NCBI RefSeq assembly: GCF_900313035.1
Contig: NZ_OMPS01000018.1
Coordinates: forward strand, 51,433-115,432
Source of the DNA: Ruegeria sp. EL01
GTDB taxonomy: Bacteria > Pseudomonadota > Alphaproteobacteria > Rhodobacterales > Rhodobacteraceae
Direction: 5' to 3'
Length of the DNA stretch: 64,000 bases
Below the pieces are notes generated by a model. That model saw only the letters and a list, made by a program, of their open reading frames with translations. It was not told the DNA's origin and ran no database searches. Positions 1 to 7,507 of this stretch are shown here, one piece after another. Position 1 is the stretch's first letter, and the number at the start of each line of letters is the position of its first letter. The position numbers and the translations under genes are program-made.

Positions 1-456
1 CGTATCTGTACCACCATGATCGAAATGCTGAACGTCGAAGGCATTGTGCTGGAACCTGCAGGCGCGTTGGCGGTCGAGGCGGTCGGCGATATTCAAAGCT
101 TTGTGCGCGGCAAAACCGTGGTCTGCGTGACCTCGGGCGGCAATTTTGATTTCGAACGGCTGCCCGAAGTGAAAGAGCGCGCGCAGCGCTATTCGGGCGT
201 TAAGAAATACTTCATTCTGCGCTTGCCGCAGCGCCCCGGCGCTTTGAAAGAGTTTCTGGGCATTCTGGGCCCCGAAGATGACATCGCCCGGTTCGAGTAC
301 ATGAAGAAGTCAGCACGCAACTTCGGGTCGGTCCTGATCGGGATCGAAACCCGCAAGCCCGAAAACTTCATGCGCCTGTTTGCTCATCTGGATGATGCAG
401 GCTTTACCTATACTGACATCACCGAGGATGAGACACTGGCGCAGTTCGTGATCTGA
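1..456 (+). CDS. ilvA: Threonine ammonia-lyase (threonine dehydratase), 3' part
   Basis: C-terminal ~151 codons of biosynthetic threonine dehydratase, which converts threonine to 2-oxobutyrate for isoleucine synthesis. The frame is open from base 1, so the gene begins upstream of the window. The visible part holds the end of the PLP fold (the stretch around GALAVEAVGD and TSGGNFDF) and one C-terminal ACT-like regulatory domain (YFILRLPQRPGAL, then FTYTDITEDE). A single regulatory domain is typical of the shorter IlvA class. The PLP lysine and the N-terminus are outside the window. The end lies 2 bp from the convergent stop of the Hpt gene. Confidence 0.92.
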   Translation, partial: RICTTMIEMLNVEGIVLEPAGALAVEAVGDIQSFVRGKTVVCVTSGGNFDFERLPEVKERAQRYSGVKKYFILRLPQRPGALKEFLGILGPEDDIARFEYMKKSARNFGSVLIGIETRKPENFMRLFAHLDDAGFTYTDITEDETLAQFVI

Positions 457-458
457 GG

Positions 459-794
459 TCAGGTCAGGTTTGCGGCAAGATCAGCCTCAAACACTGTTTT
501 CGACGCGTCATATGCGGCCAGAATTGCGGGCAGATCTACATCCATGCCTTTACCTGCGGCTGCGTTGCGTTCTCCATCCTGACATAGCTTCGAGAACTGG
601 TCGAACCCAAGGCTCAGCGCGCTGCCTTTGAGGAAATGCAGGTTTTGTTCTAACTCGCGCCGCTCGGTATCCGAGTGCAGGCGCGCGATCACTTCCTGAA
701 CTTCATCCAGAAAAATCTCGACCACCTCGTCAAACTCATCCGCGCCAACCTCATCCCGCAATTGTCTGATTCTGGGCCAGTGGATCACGGCCAT
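459..794 (-). CDS. Hpt domain histidine phosphotransfer protein
   Basis: Small (111 aa) single-domain protein that matches an Hpt four-helix bundle. The phospho-accepting histidine lies in HFLKGSALSLGF, close to the Hpt signature HxLKGSS..G, at residue 53 from the chosen start. The frame extends upstream to 830, but the ATG at 794 (MAVIHWPRIRQL) is a more likely start because the extension has no Hpt-like character. It is transcribed divergently from a response regulator with a phosphatase output domain, which suggests it passes phosphate to or from that regulator. No kinase is encoded nearby. Confidence 0.8.
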   Translation of the reverse strand: MAVIHWPRIRQLRDEVGADEFDEVVEIFLDEVQEVIARLHSDTERRELEQNLHFLKGSALSLGFDQFSKLCQDGERNAAAGKGMDVDLPAILAAYDASKTVFEADLAANLT

Positions 795-920
795 TCTCCC
801 GCATCGGATCGCGAACACCCTTTGGTACAACGCGCCCGGTAAATAGCCGGTTAAGGCCGGTGAAGTTCGCTGGGCCGTAGGTTTTCACCTGATGTTAAAC
901 CCCACAGGATTAGGCTCGCC

Positions 921-2228
921 GTGTTCGCAAAGATGACACAGCGTAGGGGTTGTTGGGTGCAAGGGGCGAGTCTCGAGCAGGCCAATTCAGATTTGGACTT
1001 CGGCGCAATCCGTAAGGTGCTGGTCGTCGATGACAGCCGCCTTCAGCGTCGTATTTTGGTCGCGTCCCTTAAGAAATGGGGATTTGAGGTGATCGAGGCG
1101 GACAGCGGCGACGCTGCGCTTGATCTGTGTTCCGATGATCCGCCCGATCTTGTTGTTAGTGATTGGGTGATGCCAGGGATGAGCGGGCTGGAATTTTGCC
1201 GGTCGTTTCGCGCTTTGGACACCAGACAATACAGCTATTTCATCCTCCTGACATCAAAAAGCGAAAAGCAAGAGGTCGCGCGCGGGCTGGATGCGGGTGC
1301 GGATGACTTTCTGATCAAACCGCTTGAAGCGGATGAACTGCGCGCGCGGATTGCAGCCGGGGCCCGCATTCTGGATATGCAGCGCGAGCTTTCTGAAAAG
1401 AACCGGATCATCGAAACCGCGCTTGATGAACTTAAGCTGGCCCATGACGCGATCGATAAAGACCTGATGCAGGCGCGAAAGATCCAAGAGTCACTGGTAC
1501 CCGAACTGACGCAGCGGTTCGGGAAATCACAGGTCAGCCTGCTGCTGAAACCCTGCGGTCATATTGGTGGCGATTTGGTGGGCATGTTCTCACCAGGTGA
1601 AAACCGGTTGGGATTCTACAGTATAGATGTGTCTGGTCACGGGATCACTTCGGCGATGATGACGGCGCGGTTGGGCGGGTACCTTTCCAGTCACCATTTC
1701 GATCAGAACGTTGCGATGGAGAAGCGGTTCAACAAATTCTTTGCGCTCTTGCCGCCCGAGGATGTTGCTGAAACGCTCAATTCGCGGCTGATGGCCGATG
1801 AAGGGATCGAAGAGTATTTTACGATGGTTTACGCCATTGTTGACCTGCGCAACGGGCATCTGAAAATGGTGCAAGCCGGGCACCCCCATCCTTTGCTAGT
1901 GCGTCAAGATGGCAGCACCGAATTTCTGGGCGATGGCGGGCTGCCCATCGGGCTTTTGCCGGATGTCTCTTTTCATCAGGTACAAACGCAGCTGCGTCCA
2001 GGGGACAAGCTTTTGCTGTATTCAGATGGCTTTACGGAATGCCCCCTCTCGGGCGGAGGAATGTTGGACGAAGAGGGGCTGCGCGAAATGGCTTTGGAAT
2101 GCGCATCGGGGCCGGGCGGGCCTGAGTTCCTGGATGACATGTTCTGGCGATTGACGCAGATGATGTCCCCAGATGATGGCATGGGCGATGATGTGTCGGC
2201 CGTATTGTTCGAATACAACGGGCCCTAA
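921..2228 (+). CDS. Response regulator with SpoIIE/RsbU-type PP2C phosphatase domain
   Basis: A 435-residue cytoplasmic signalling protein. Residues ~32-150 form a receiver domain with the acidic pair D37/D38, phospho-acceptor D81 (VVSDWVMPG), T111 and K133 (LIKPL). A linker at ~150-190 looks helical or coiled. Residues ~200-430 form a SpoIIE-type serine phosphatase with metal-binding motifs GGDLVG (D218) and DVSGHG (D236) and the late GMGDDVSAV. By analogy with RsbU proteins, phosphorylation should switch on dephosphorylation of an anti-sigma antagonist. No such antagonist or anti-sigma gene is visible here. The GTG at 921 gives the longest frame; an ATG at 933 or a GTG near 957 would also keep the receiver intact. 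It is divergent from the Hpt gene and its stop overlaps the convergent NUDIX gene. Confidence 0.85.
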   Translation: MFAKMTQRRGCWVQGASLEQANSDLDFGAIRKVLVVDDSRLQRRILVASLKKWGFEVIEADSGDAALDLCSDDPPDLVVSDWVMPGMSGLEFCRSFRALDTRQYSYFILLTSKSEKQEVARGLDAGADDFLIKPLEADELRARIAAGARILDMQRELSEKNRIIETALDELKLAHDAIDKDLMQARKIQESLVPELTQRFGKSQVSLLLKPCGHIGGDLVGMFSPGENRLGFYSIDVSGHGITSAMMTARLGGYLSSHHFDQNVAMEKRFNKFFALLPPEDVAETLNSRLMADEGIEEYFTMVYAIVDLRNGHLKMVQAGHPHPLLVRQDGSTEFLGDGGLPIGLLPDVSFHQVQTQLRPGDKLLLYSDGFTECPLSGGGMLDEEGLREMALECASGPGGPEFLDDMFWRLTQMMSPDDGMGDDVSAVLFEYNGP

Positions 2229-2668
2229 AGCCGCATTAGGTGAAGGCCGGCGAAATGGCGGTCACCGTCATTGCCCAACAGCTCGACCGCGTCGGCGCTA
2301 TGCATCCAAAGCGCCTCATGAAAGGCTTCGGTCGGCGGACCCATGCAGCGTACTGGGCTGGCGCGATAGATCAGGCAGACCTTCTCGGCCCATAGGTCAT
2401 ATTCAGGCATATAGGTAAAGCGGCGAAATGCGCCGACACGGCGGGGGGCAGCAATCGACCACCCGGTTTCCTCGAAAACTTCGCGATGCAGGGCCGCGAC
2501 AGGCGATTCGCCCGGGTCAATGCCACCGCCGGGCAATTGCAGATCCGGGCCTGGTTCGGTCTGACATGTCAGCAAAAGATGCCGTCCGCGCGGCAGCAAA
2601 GCGTAAACTCCGACCCTTCGTGTGTATGTCCGCCCCGGCTCTGGGGTTTCACCGAACCGCCTGATCAT
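2225..2668 (-). CDS. NUDIX hydrolase
   Basis: A 147-aa NUDIX enzyme expected to cleave a nucleoside diphosphate linked to another moiety. The Nudix box is clear and complete: a GGGIDPGE segment followed by REVFEETGW, matching Gx5Ex7REUxEExGU. The substrate cannot be inferred. The frame opens at 2746, but the ATG at 2668 (MIRRFGETPEPG) is preferred because the longer version would run into the hslO start. It is convergent with the response-regulator gene (stops overlap by 3 bp) and divergent from hslO. Confidence 0.85.
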   Translation of the reverse strand: MIRRFGETPEPGRTYTRRVGVYALLPRGRHLLLTCQTEPGPDLQLPGGGIDPGESPVAALHREVFEETGWSIAAPRRVGAFRRFTYMPEYDLWAEKVCLIYRASPVRCMGPPTEAFHEALWMHSADAVELLGNDGDRHFAGLHLMRL

Positions 2669-2744
2669 GTATGGCCCCTTAAAACCAAATCTGTTCGACC
2701 TATATGGTTGCGGTATGCCAACCCGTGGCGTGTAAGGAAACCCC

Positions 2745-3731
2745 ATGTCTCTTGGAACGAAAATCGCGTGGGACGATACCGTCCTGCCCTTTCAACTTGA
2801 TGTATCGGATATGCGTGGCCGCGTGGCCCGGCTGGACGGTGTGCTCGACGGCATTCTCAAACAGCACGACTATCCAGAGAAAGTCGAGGCTTTGGTGGCC
2901 GAGATGGCCCTGCTGACCGCATTGATCGGTCAGACAGTATCTTTGCGCTGGAAGCTGTCACTGCAGGTGCAGTCCAAGGGCGCCGTGCGCATGATCGCAA
3001 CCGATTACTATGCCCCTCAGGCTGATGGTGAGCCTGCCCGCGTCCGCGCCTACGCCAGCTTCGATCGCGACCGCCTTACGGACAGCGCGCCGTTCGACCA
3101 AGTCGGCGAGGGGTATTTCGCCATCATGATTGACCAGGGCGAAGGCACGCAGCCGTATCAGGGGATCACCCCTTTGGCCGGTGGGTCGCTGAGCGCCTGT
3201 GCCGAGGCATACTTTGCGCAATCCGAACAATTGCCAACCCGGTTCTCATTGAGTTTCGGCAAATCCACCGAGCCCGGTGTCGGAGAGCATTGGCGCGCCG
3301 GCGGGATCATGTTGCAGCATATGCCAAAGGCCTCGCCTTTTGTGGCGTCAAACGAGGGAGAGGGCGAAATCCTGTCTGCCGAAGACCTCGTTGATGGTGC
3401 AGAAGGCGAAAACTGGGGCCGGGTCAACATTCTGCTGAATACGGTCGAGGATCTGGAGCTGATCGGGCCGTCGATTGCGCCGACCGACCTGCTTGTGCGC
3501 TTGTTTCACGAGGAACAGCCGCGAGTCTATGATGCGCAATCGGTGCAGTTTGGCTGCACCTGTTCCGAAGATCGGGTGCGCCAGAGCCTGTCGATCTATT
3601 CGGCCAAGGACATCGAAAAGATGACCACACCCGAAGGCCAAGTCACCGCCGACTGCCAGTTCTGCGGATCGCATTACGTGCTGGACCCGACGACCGTCGG
3701 GTTTGATGCCGAAGACTCCGAAGGTGCATGA
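2745..3731 (+). CDS. hslO: Hsp33 redox-regulated molecular chaperone
   Basis: A 328-aa cytosolic holdase that is activated by oxidation and heat. The C-terminal zinc/redox switch is visible as CxC (C271, C273) and CxxC (C304, C307), the four conserved cysteines of Hsp33. The N-terminal substrate-binding domain spans about residues 10-240. In oxidative stress the switch releases zinc, forms disulfides and exposes a binding surface for unfolded proteins (family knowledge). The ATG at 2745 follows a GGAA-type ribosome-binding site. The next gene starts inside its last codons. Confidence 0.95.
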   Translation: MSLGTKIAWDDTVLPFQLDVSDMRGRVARLDGVLDGILKQHDYPEKVEALVAEMALLTALIGQTVSLRWKLSLQVQSKGAVRMIATDYYAPQADGEPARVRAYASFDRDRLTDSAPFDQVGEGYFAIMIDQGEGTQPYQGITPLAGGSLSACAEAYFAQSEQLPTRFSLSFGKSTEPGVGEHWRAGGIMLQHMPKASPFVASNEGEGEILSAEDLVDGAEGENWGRVNILLNTVEDLELIGPSIAPTDLLVRLFHEEQPRVYDAQSVQFGCTCSEDRVRQSLSIYSAKDIEKMTTPEGQVTADCQFCGSHYVLDPTTVGFDAEDSEGA

Positions 3732-4320
3732 CCCTTCTGAACAGATCCGGGCGGCCCTGCGCCGCCCCGGTCACGGTTCCAGCGATTTTGACCTGAACCC
3801 GGAAACCGTTCTTCCGCCCGGGCGCAAGCTGCGACCGGCGGGTGTGCTGGTGCCAATTTCCGTCATAGATGATGTGCCGCGTCTGATCCTGACCAAACGG
3901 TCCTCGGCCCTGAAACATCATCCCGGTCAAATCGCCTTTCCCGGCGGCAAGCAGGATGAGGGCGATGTTGATGTCACGGCAGCAGCATTGCGGGAAGCCC
4001 GGGAAGAGATTGGCCTGCCGACCGAACTGCCTGAGGTGTTGGGGTTCTTGCCGACACACGAAACAGTTACGTCCTTTTCCGTAACGCCAGTGGTGGCCAT
4101 TCTGCGCCAATCCTTCCAGACCGTGCTCGAGACCGGAGAGGTGGACGAGGTATTCTCGGTGCCGCTTGCACATATTTTGGACCCGTCCAATTATGTGGTC
4201 GAGTCGCGCAGATGGCGTGGTCAGCGGCGAAAATACTTCACAGTGCCATTCGGCCCCTATTACATCTGGGGTGCAACGGCTCGCATATTGCGGGGATTGG
4301 CGGCACGGGTGGGTGAATGA
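3703..4320 (+). CDS. CoA pyrophosphatase-type NUDIX hydrolase
   Basis: A 205-aa NUDIX protein with the CoA-pyrophosphatase (NudL/NUDT7-like) signature. The segment LTKRSSALKHHPGQIAFPGG fits the NuCoA motif LLTxRsxxMrxHxGqxaFPGG, and the Nudix box REAREEIGL follows. The likely reaction is cleavage of CoA or its thioesters to 3',5'-ADP and phosphopantetheine derivatives. Its start overlaps the end of hslO by up to 29 bp; a GTG at 3724 would shorten the overlap to 8 bp. Its stop overlaps the cca start (ATGA), so hslO, this gene and cca probably form one transcript. Confidence 0.88.
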   Translation: MMPKTPKVHDPSEQIRAALRRPGHGSSDFDLNPETVLPPGRKLRPAGVLVPISVIDDVPRLILTKRSSALKHHPGQIAFPGGKQDEGDVDVTAAALREAREEIGLPTELPEVLGFLPTHETVTSFSVTPVVAILRQSFQTVLETGEVDEVFSVPLAHILDPSNYVVESRRWRGQRRKYFTVPFGPYYIWGATARILRGLAARVGE

Positions 4321-5471
4321 ATCAGATTGATGAGCCTTGGGTCTCGGAGCAGTCGACCCAAAAGGTGTGCGCCGCCCTGACTGCAGCGGGCGCGCAGGCC
4401 CTGTTTGTCGGTGGGTGCGTGCGCAATGCGCTGTTGGGTGTTCCGGTCTCGGATATCGATATTGCCACGGATGCGCTGCCGGATCAGGTGGTTACGTTGG
4501 CAAAAGACGCAGGTTTGAAGGCGATTCCAACGGGAATTGAACATGGCACAGTCACGATTGTCAGCCACGGTATCCCGCACGAAATCACCACCTTCCGTCG
4601 CGACGTGGAGACTGATGGCCGTCGCGCTGTGGTGGCCTTTTCTGACAAGGTCGAAGAAGACGCGGCGCGTCGTGATTTCACAATGAACGCGATCTATGCG
4701 CAGCCCGATGGGACCATTCTGGACCCATTAAACGGCTTACCGGATCTCGAAAAGCGCCATGTGCGGTTCATAGGCACCGCCGCACACCGTATTTGCGAAG
4801 ACTATCTGCGGTCGTTGCGTTATTTCCGCTTTCACGCCTGGTACGGCGACCAAGATGCCGGGTTTGACCCTGATGCCCTGGCCGCAATTTCCGAAAACCT
4901 GGACGGGTTGGCGTTGCTGTCACGCGAACGCGTTGGGGCAGAGCTGTTGAAACTTTTGGCCGCACCCGATCCCGCACCTTCTGTTGCCGCAATGCGCACC
5001 ACCGGGGTTTTGGCGCAGTTATTGCCCGGCGCAGATGATCGGGCCTTGGGCCCCTTGATCCATCTTGAACAAGCGTCCTCGACCGAACCAGATCCTGTGC
5101 GTCGGCTGGCTGCGATGGTGGCGCCCGAGGATGCAGCAACGCTGCGCCTAAGCCGGTCGCAATTGCAGCGCCTTGCCCGTATGCGGGATGAGGCGCAGGC
5201 ATCCACAAGTGTCGCGGAACTGGGGTACCGCTATGGCGATGAGGGTGGTTTGCACGAAACCTTGTTGCGCTGCGCGTTCTTTGAACAACCCTGGACCGAA
5301 GACCTGAGGCAGGCCTTGCACTCAGGCGCATCAGCCCGTTTTCCGGTCAAAGCCAAAGATCTGATTCCGGAATTCTCCGGTCCGGCGCTGGGCAAGAAAC
5401 TGGCCGAGCTGGAAGCGCGTTGGATTGCATCGGGATTTACCCTGACCCGCAAAGATTTGCTGGACCGTTAG
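4317..5471 (+). CDS. cca: CCA tRNA nucleotidyltransferase
   Basis: A 384-aa class II nucleotidyltransferase of the CCA-adding/poly(A) polymerase family. The head domain shows VGGCVRNALLG followed by the catalytic DxD in SDIDIATDA. The fingers region has RRDFTMNAIY (RRDFTINA-type), followed by the RNA-binding segment HRICEDYLRSLRYFRFHAWYG. The enzyme completes or repairs the 3' CCA end of tRNAs. Poly(A) polymerase activity cannot be excluded from sequence alone. The start codon overlaps the preceding stop as ATGA. Confidence 0.92.
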   Translation: MNQIDEPWVSEQSTQKVCAALTAAGAQALFVGGCVRNALLGVPVSDIDIATDALPDQVVTLAKDAGLKAIPTGIEHGTVTIVSHGIPHEITTFRRDVETDGRRAVVAFSDKVEEDAARRDFTMNAIYAQPDGTILDPLNGLPDLEKRHVRFIGTAAHRICEDYLRSLRYFRFHAWYGDQDAGFDPDALAAISENLDGLALLSRERVGAELLKLLAAPDPAPSVAAMRTTGVLAQLLPGADDRALGPLIHLEQASSTEPDPVRRLAAMVAPEDAATLRLSRSQLQRLARMRDEAQASTSVAELGYRYGDEGGLHETLLRCAFFEQPWTEDLRQALHSGASARFPVKAKDLIPEFSGPALGKKLAELEARWIASGFTLTRKDLLDR

Positions 5472-5494
5472 TGCGAAGTCTCAAAAGGGGATGA

Positions 5495-5538
5495 CAAATC
5501 AAATCGAGTGTGGTTACTTGCGCCTGTCACTTGATTTG
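5495..5538 (+). promoter_or_regulatory. Inverted repeat ahead of the ABC exporter leader
   Basis: CAAATCAA at 5495-5502 and its exact complement TTGATTTG at 5531-5538 enclose 28 nt. The 3' arm abuts the purine-rich ribosome-binding site of the tiny ORF. It could be an RNA hairpin or a protein-binding site. Confidence 0.4.
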
Positions 5539-5547
5539 GAGGGAGGC

Positions 5548-5580
5548 ATGCGAATGTATTACGGGATCTGGTTCGGCTAA
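5548..5580 (+). CDS. Possible leader peptide (8-10 aa) upstream of the ABC exporter pair
   Basis: A very short ORF, MRMYYGIWFG, too short for ordinary gene calling. The strong ribosome-binding site GGAGGGAGG at 5538-5546 sits 7 nt before the second ATG (5554), so the expressed peptide is more likely MYYGIWFG. It is rich in aromatic residues. Its stop codon lies in the loop of a hairpin formed by GTTCGGCT and AGCCGGAAC. It is followed by two more potential hairpins and then the first exporter gene. This layout resembles leader peptides that control resistance or transport genes by ribosome stalling. That function is inference from layout, not from homology. Confidence 0.4.
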   Translation: MRMYYGIWFG

Positions 5581-5662
5581 AGCCGGAACACTCGACCCGT
5601 AGAGGTGGTGTTCTGGCGCCATCTTTCTTCGCACGTCCTATTTATCTTGCTCAATTGGAGCA
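5571..5662 (+). promoter_or_regulatory. Alternative hairpins and ribosome-site hairpin in the exporter 5' leader
   Basis: Three structures can be drawn. (a) GTTCGGCT (5571-5578) can pair with AGCCGGAAC (5581-5589) with one bulge. (b) GAACAC (5586-5591) can pair with GTGTTC (5608-5613). Structures (a) and (b) share 5586-5589, so they exclude each other. (c) TGCTC (5648-5652) pairs with GAGCA (5658-5662) and covers part of the TTGGAG ribosome-binding site of the exporter start at 5669. No U-tract follows, so control of translation fits better than transcription termination. Confidence 0.4.
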
Positions 5663-5668
5663 TCCTCC

Positions 5669-7507
5669 ATGTTTCGCTATTTCGAAAACCTTGTAGACCC
5701 TTTTGTCGCCTATACGGAATCTGACACACCACCGACGCGGCTGTGGCCATTCATGCTGGATTATTCACAGCCCTTCATGAAGGTCTTTTTCTGGGCCGGG
5801 ATCATTTCCATCATCGTGGCAAGTGTTGAGATCGGCCTGATCTACTACATGGGTCGCGTTGTCGATCTGCTGGGCGGTACGCCGACAGACGTCTGGCAAA
5901 ATCACGGGACCGAACTGCTGTGGATGGCCGCATTTATTCTGTTGTTGCGCCCCATTCTGCACCTGGTCGACGTCTTGTTGCTGAACAACACCATCCTGCC
6001 GAACTTTGGCACGCTGATTCGCTGGCGCGCGCATAAACACGTTTTGCGTCAATCGGTTGGCTGGTTTGAAAACGATTTTGCCGGGCGCATCGCCAACCGG
6101 ATCATGCAGACGCCGCCAGCTGCGGGAGAAGTGGTGTTTCAGGTCTTTGACGCGATTTCGTTTTCGCTGGCCTATATGATTGGGGCTGCGATTCTGCTGT
6201 ATGCAGCGGACGCCCGTTTGCTGATCCCGCTGCTGATTTGGTTGGTGTTTTACGCTGTGCTGGTACGATGGACTGTTAAGCGTGTCGGACCGGCGTCACA
6301 AGCAGCCTCGGATGCACGCTCGACCGTGACGGGCCGAGTGGTGGACAGCTATACCAATATCCATTCTGTTAAGATGTTCGCGCATAACACGCAAGAATTG
6401 GACTATGCGCGCGAGGCGATCGAAGAAACGCGCCGCACATTCCAGGTTGAAATGCGGATCTTCACGGTCATGGATGCTGTTCTGGTCATCCTGAACGGCC
6501 TGCTGATTGTTGGCGTTGTGGGCTGGGCGATTTCCCTGTGGATGCAGGGCAGCGCGTCAGTTGGCGTGGTCGCCGCAGCAACGGCGCTGACGCTTAGGTT
6601 GAACGCGATGACCGGGTGGATCATGTGGGCGCTCACCAGCTTTTTCCGCGAGCTTGGGATTGTGGCCGAAGGGATGCAGACGATCGCGCAGCCCGTGGAT
6701 CTGCTGGACGCTAAAGCTGCCAAGCCTTTGCATCTGACCAAGGGTCAGATCGACATCCGAGATCTGTCACATCACTACGGGCGCGAAACCGGTGGTCTGG
6801 ATCACATCGACATGACCATTCAGCCGGGTGAAAAGATCGGCCTGATTGGTCGATCCGGCGCCGGCAAATCGACCCTCGTAAAGCTGCTTTTGCGGTTTTA
6901 TGACGTCGAACGGGGTGCGATCCTGATCGATGACCAGAACATCGCACAGGTCACTCAGGATAGTTTGCGCAGCCATATCGGTATGGTTCAGCAGGACAGT
7001 GCGTTGTTGCATCGCTCGGTGCGGGACAACATTCTGTATGGCCGTCCCGATGCCACTGAAGCGCAGATGGTCGAAGCGGCGAAACAGGCCGAGGCGCATG
7101 AGTTCATCCTTGATCTGCAGGACCCCGAAGGGCGCACAGGCTATGACGCGCACGTGGGGGAACGCGGTGTGAAACTCAGTGGCGGTCAGCGGCAGCGCGT
7201 GACGTTGGCGCGGGTGATCTTGAAAGACGCCCCGATATTGTTGTTGGACGAAGCAACATCCGCCCTAGATTCCGAGGTTGAAGCGTCCATTCAGGAAACT
7301 CTCTACGGTATGATGCAGGGTAAAACCGTGATCGCAATTGCTCACCGGCTGAGCACCATCGCTCAGATGGACCGCATTCTGGTGATGGATGGCGGCCGCA
7401 TCGTGGAAGAGGGTGCGCATTCCGAGCTGTTATCACGAGGTGGTCTTTACGCGCAGTTCTGGGCGCGGCAGTCTGGCGGCTTCATGAACCCGGAGGCCGC
7501 TGAATGA
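5669..7507 (+). CDS. ABC exporter half-transporter (membrane and ATPase domains), first of a pair
   Basis: A 612-aa type IV (exporter-fold) ABC half-transporter. Residues ~35-340 hold about six membrane segments. The ATPase domain has Walker A GRSGAGKST (~394-402), signature LSGGQRQR and Walker B/D-loop ILLLDEATSALD. It is translationally coupled to a closely related second half-transporter (ATGA overlap), so the two probably form a heterodimer. Both nucleotide-binding sites look canonical, so neither is obviously a degenerate site. The substrate is unknown; lipids, peptides and drugs are all possible for this family. The structured leader upstream suggests induced expression. Confidence 0.9.
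   Translation: MFRYFENLVDPFVAYTESDTPPTRLWPFMLDYSQPFMKVFFWAGIISIIVASVEIGLIYYMGRVVDLLGGTPTDVWQNHGTELLWMAAFILLLRPILHLVDVLLLNNTILPNFGTLIRWRAHKHVLRQSVGWFENDFAGRIANRIMQTPPAAGEVVFQVFDAISFSLAYMIGAAILLYAADARLLIPLLIWLVFYAVLVRWTVKRVGPASQAASDARSTVTGRVVDSYTNIHSVKMFAHNTQELDYAREAIEETRRTFQVEMRIFTVMDAVLVILNGLLIVGVVGWAISLWMQGSASVGVVAAATALTLRLNAMTGWIMWALTSFFRELGIVAEGMQTIAQPVDLLDAKAAKPLHLTKGQIDIRDLSHHYGRETGGLDHIDMTIQPGEKIGLIGRSGAGKSTLVKLLLRFYDVERGAILIDDQNIAQVTQDSLRSHIGMVQQDSALLHRSVRDNILYGRPDATEAQMVEAAKQAEAHEFILDLQDPEGRTGYDAHVGERGVKLSGGQRQRVTLARVILKDAPILLLDEATSALDSEVEASIQETLYGMMQGKTVIAIAHRLSTIAQMDRILVMDGGRIVEEGAHSELLSRGGLYAQFWARQSGGFMNPEAAE

Noticed and set aside
5640..5668. SAM/SAH-type riboswitch suggested by ATTGGAGCA before the exporter start
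   Set aside because: Only the ribosome-site end resembles it; the conserved upstream stem sequence is missing, and the downstream genes are exporters rather than methionine-cycle genes.
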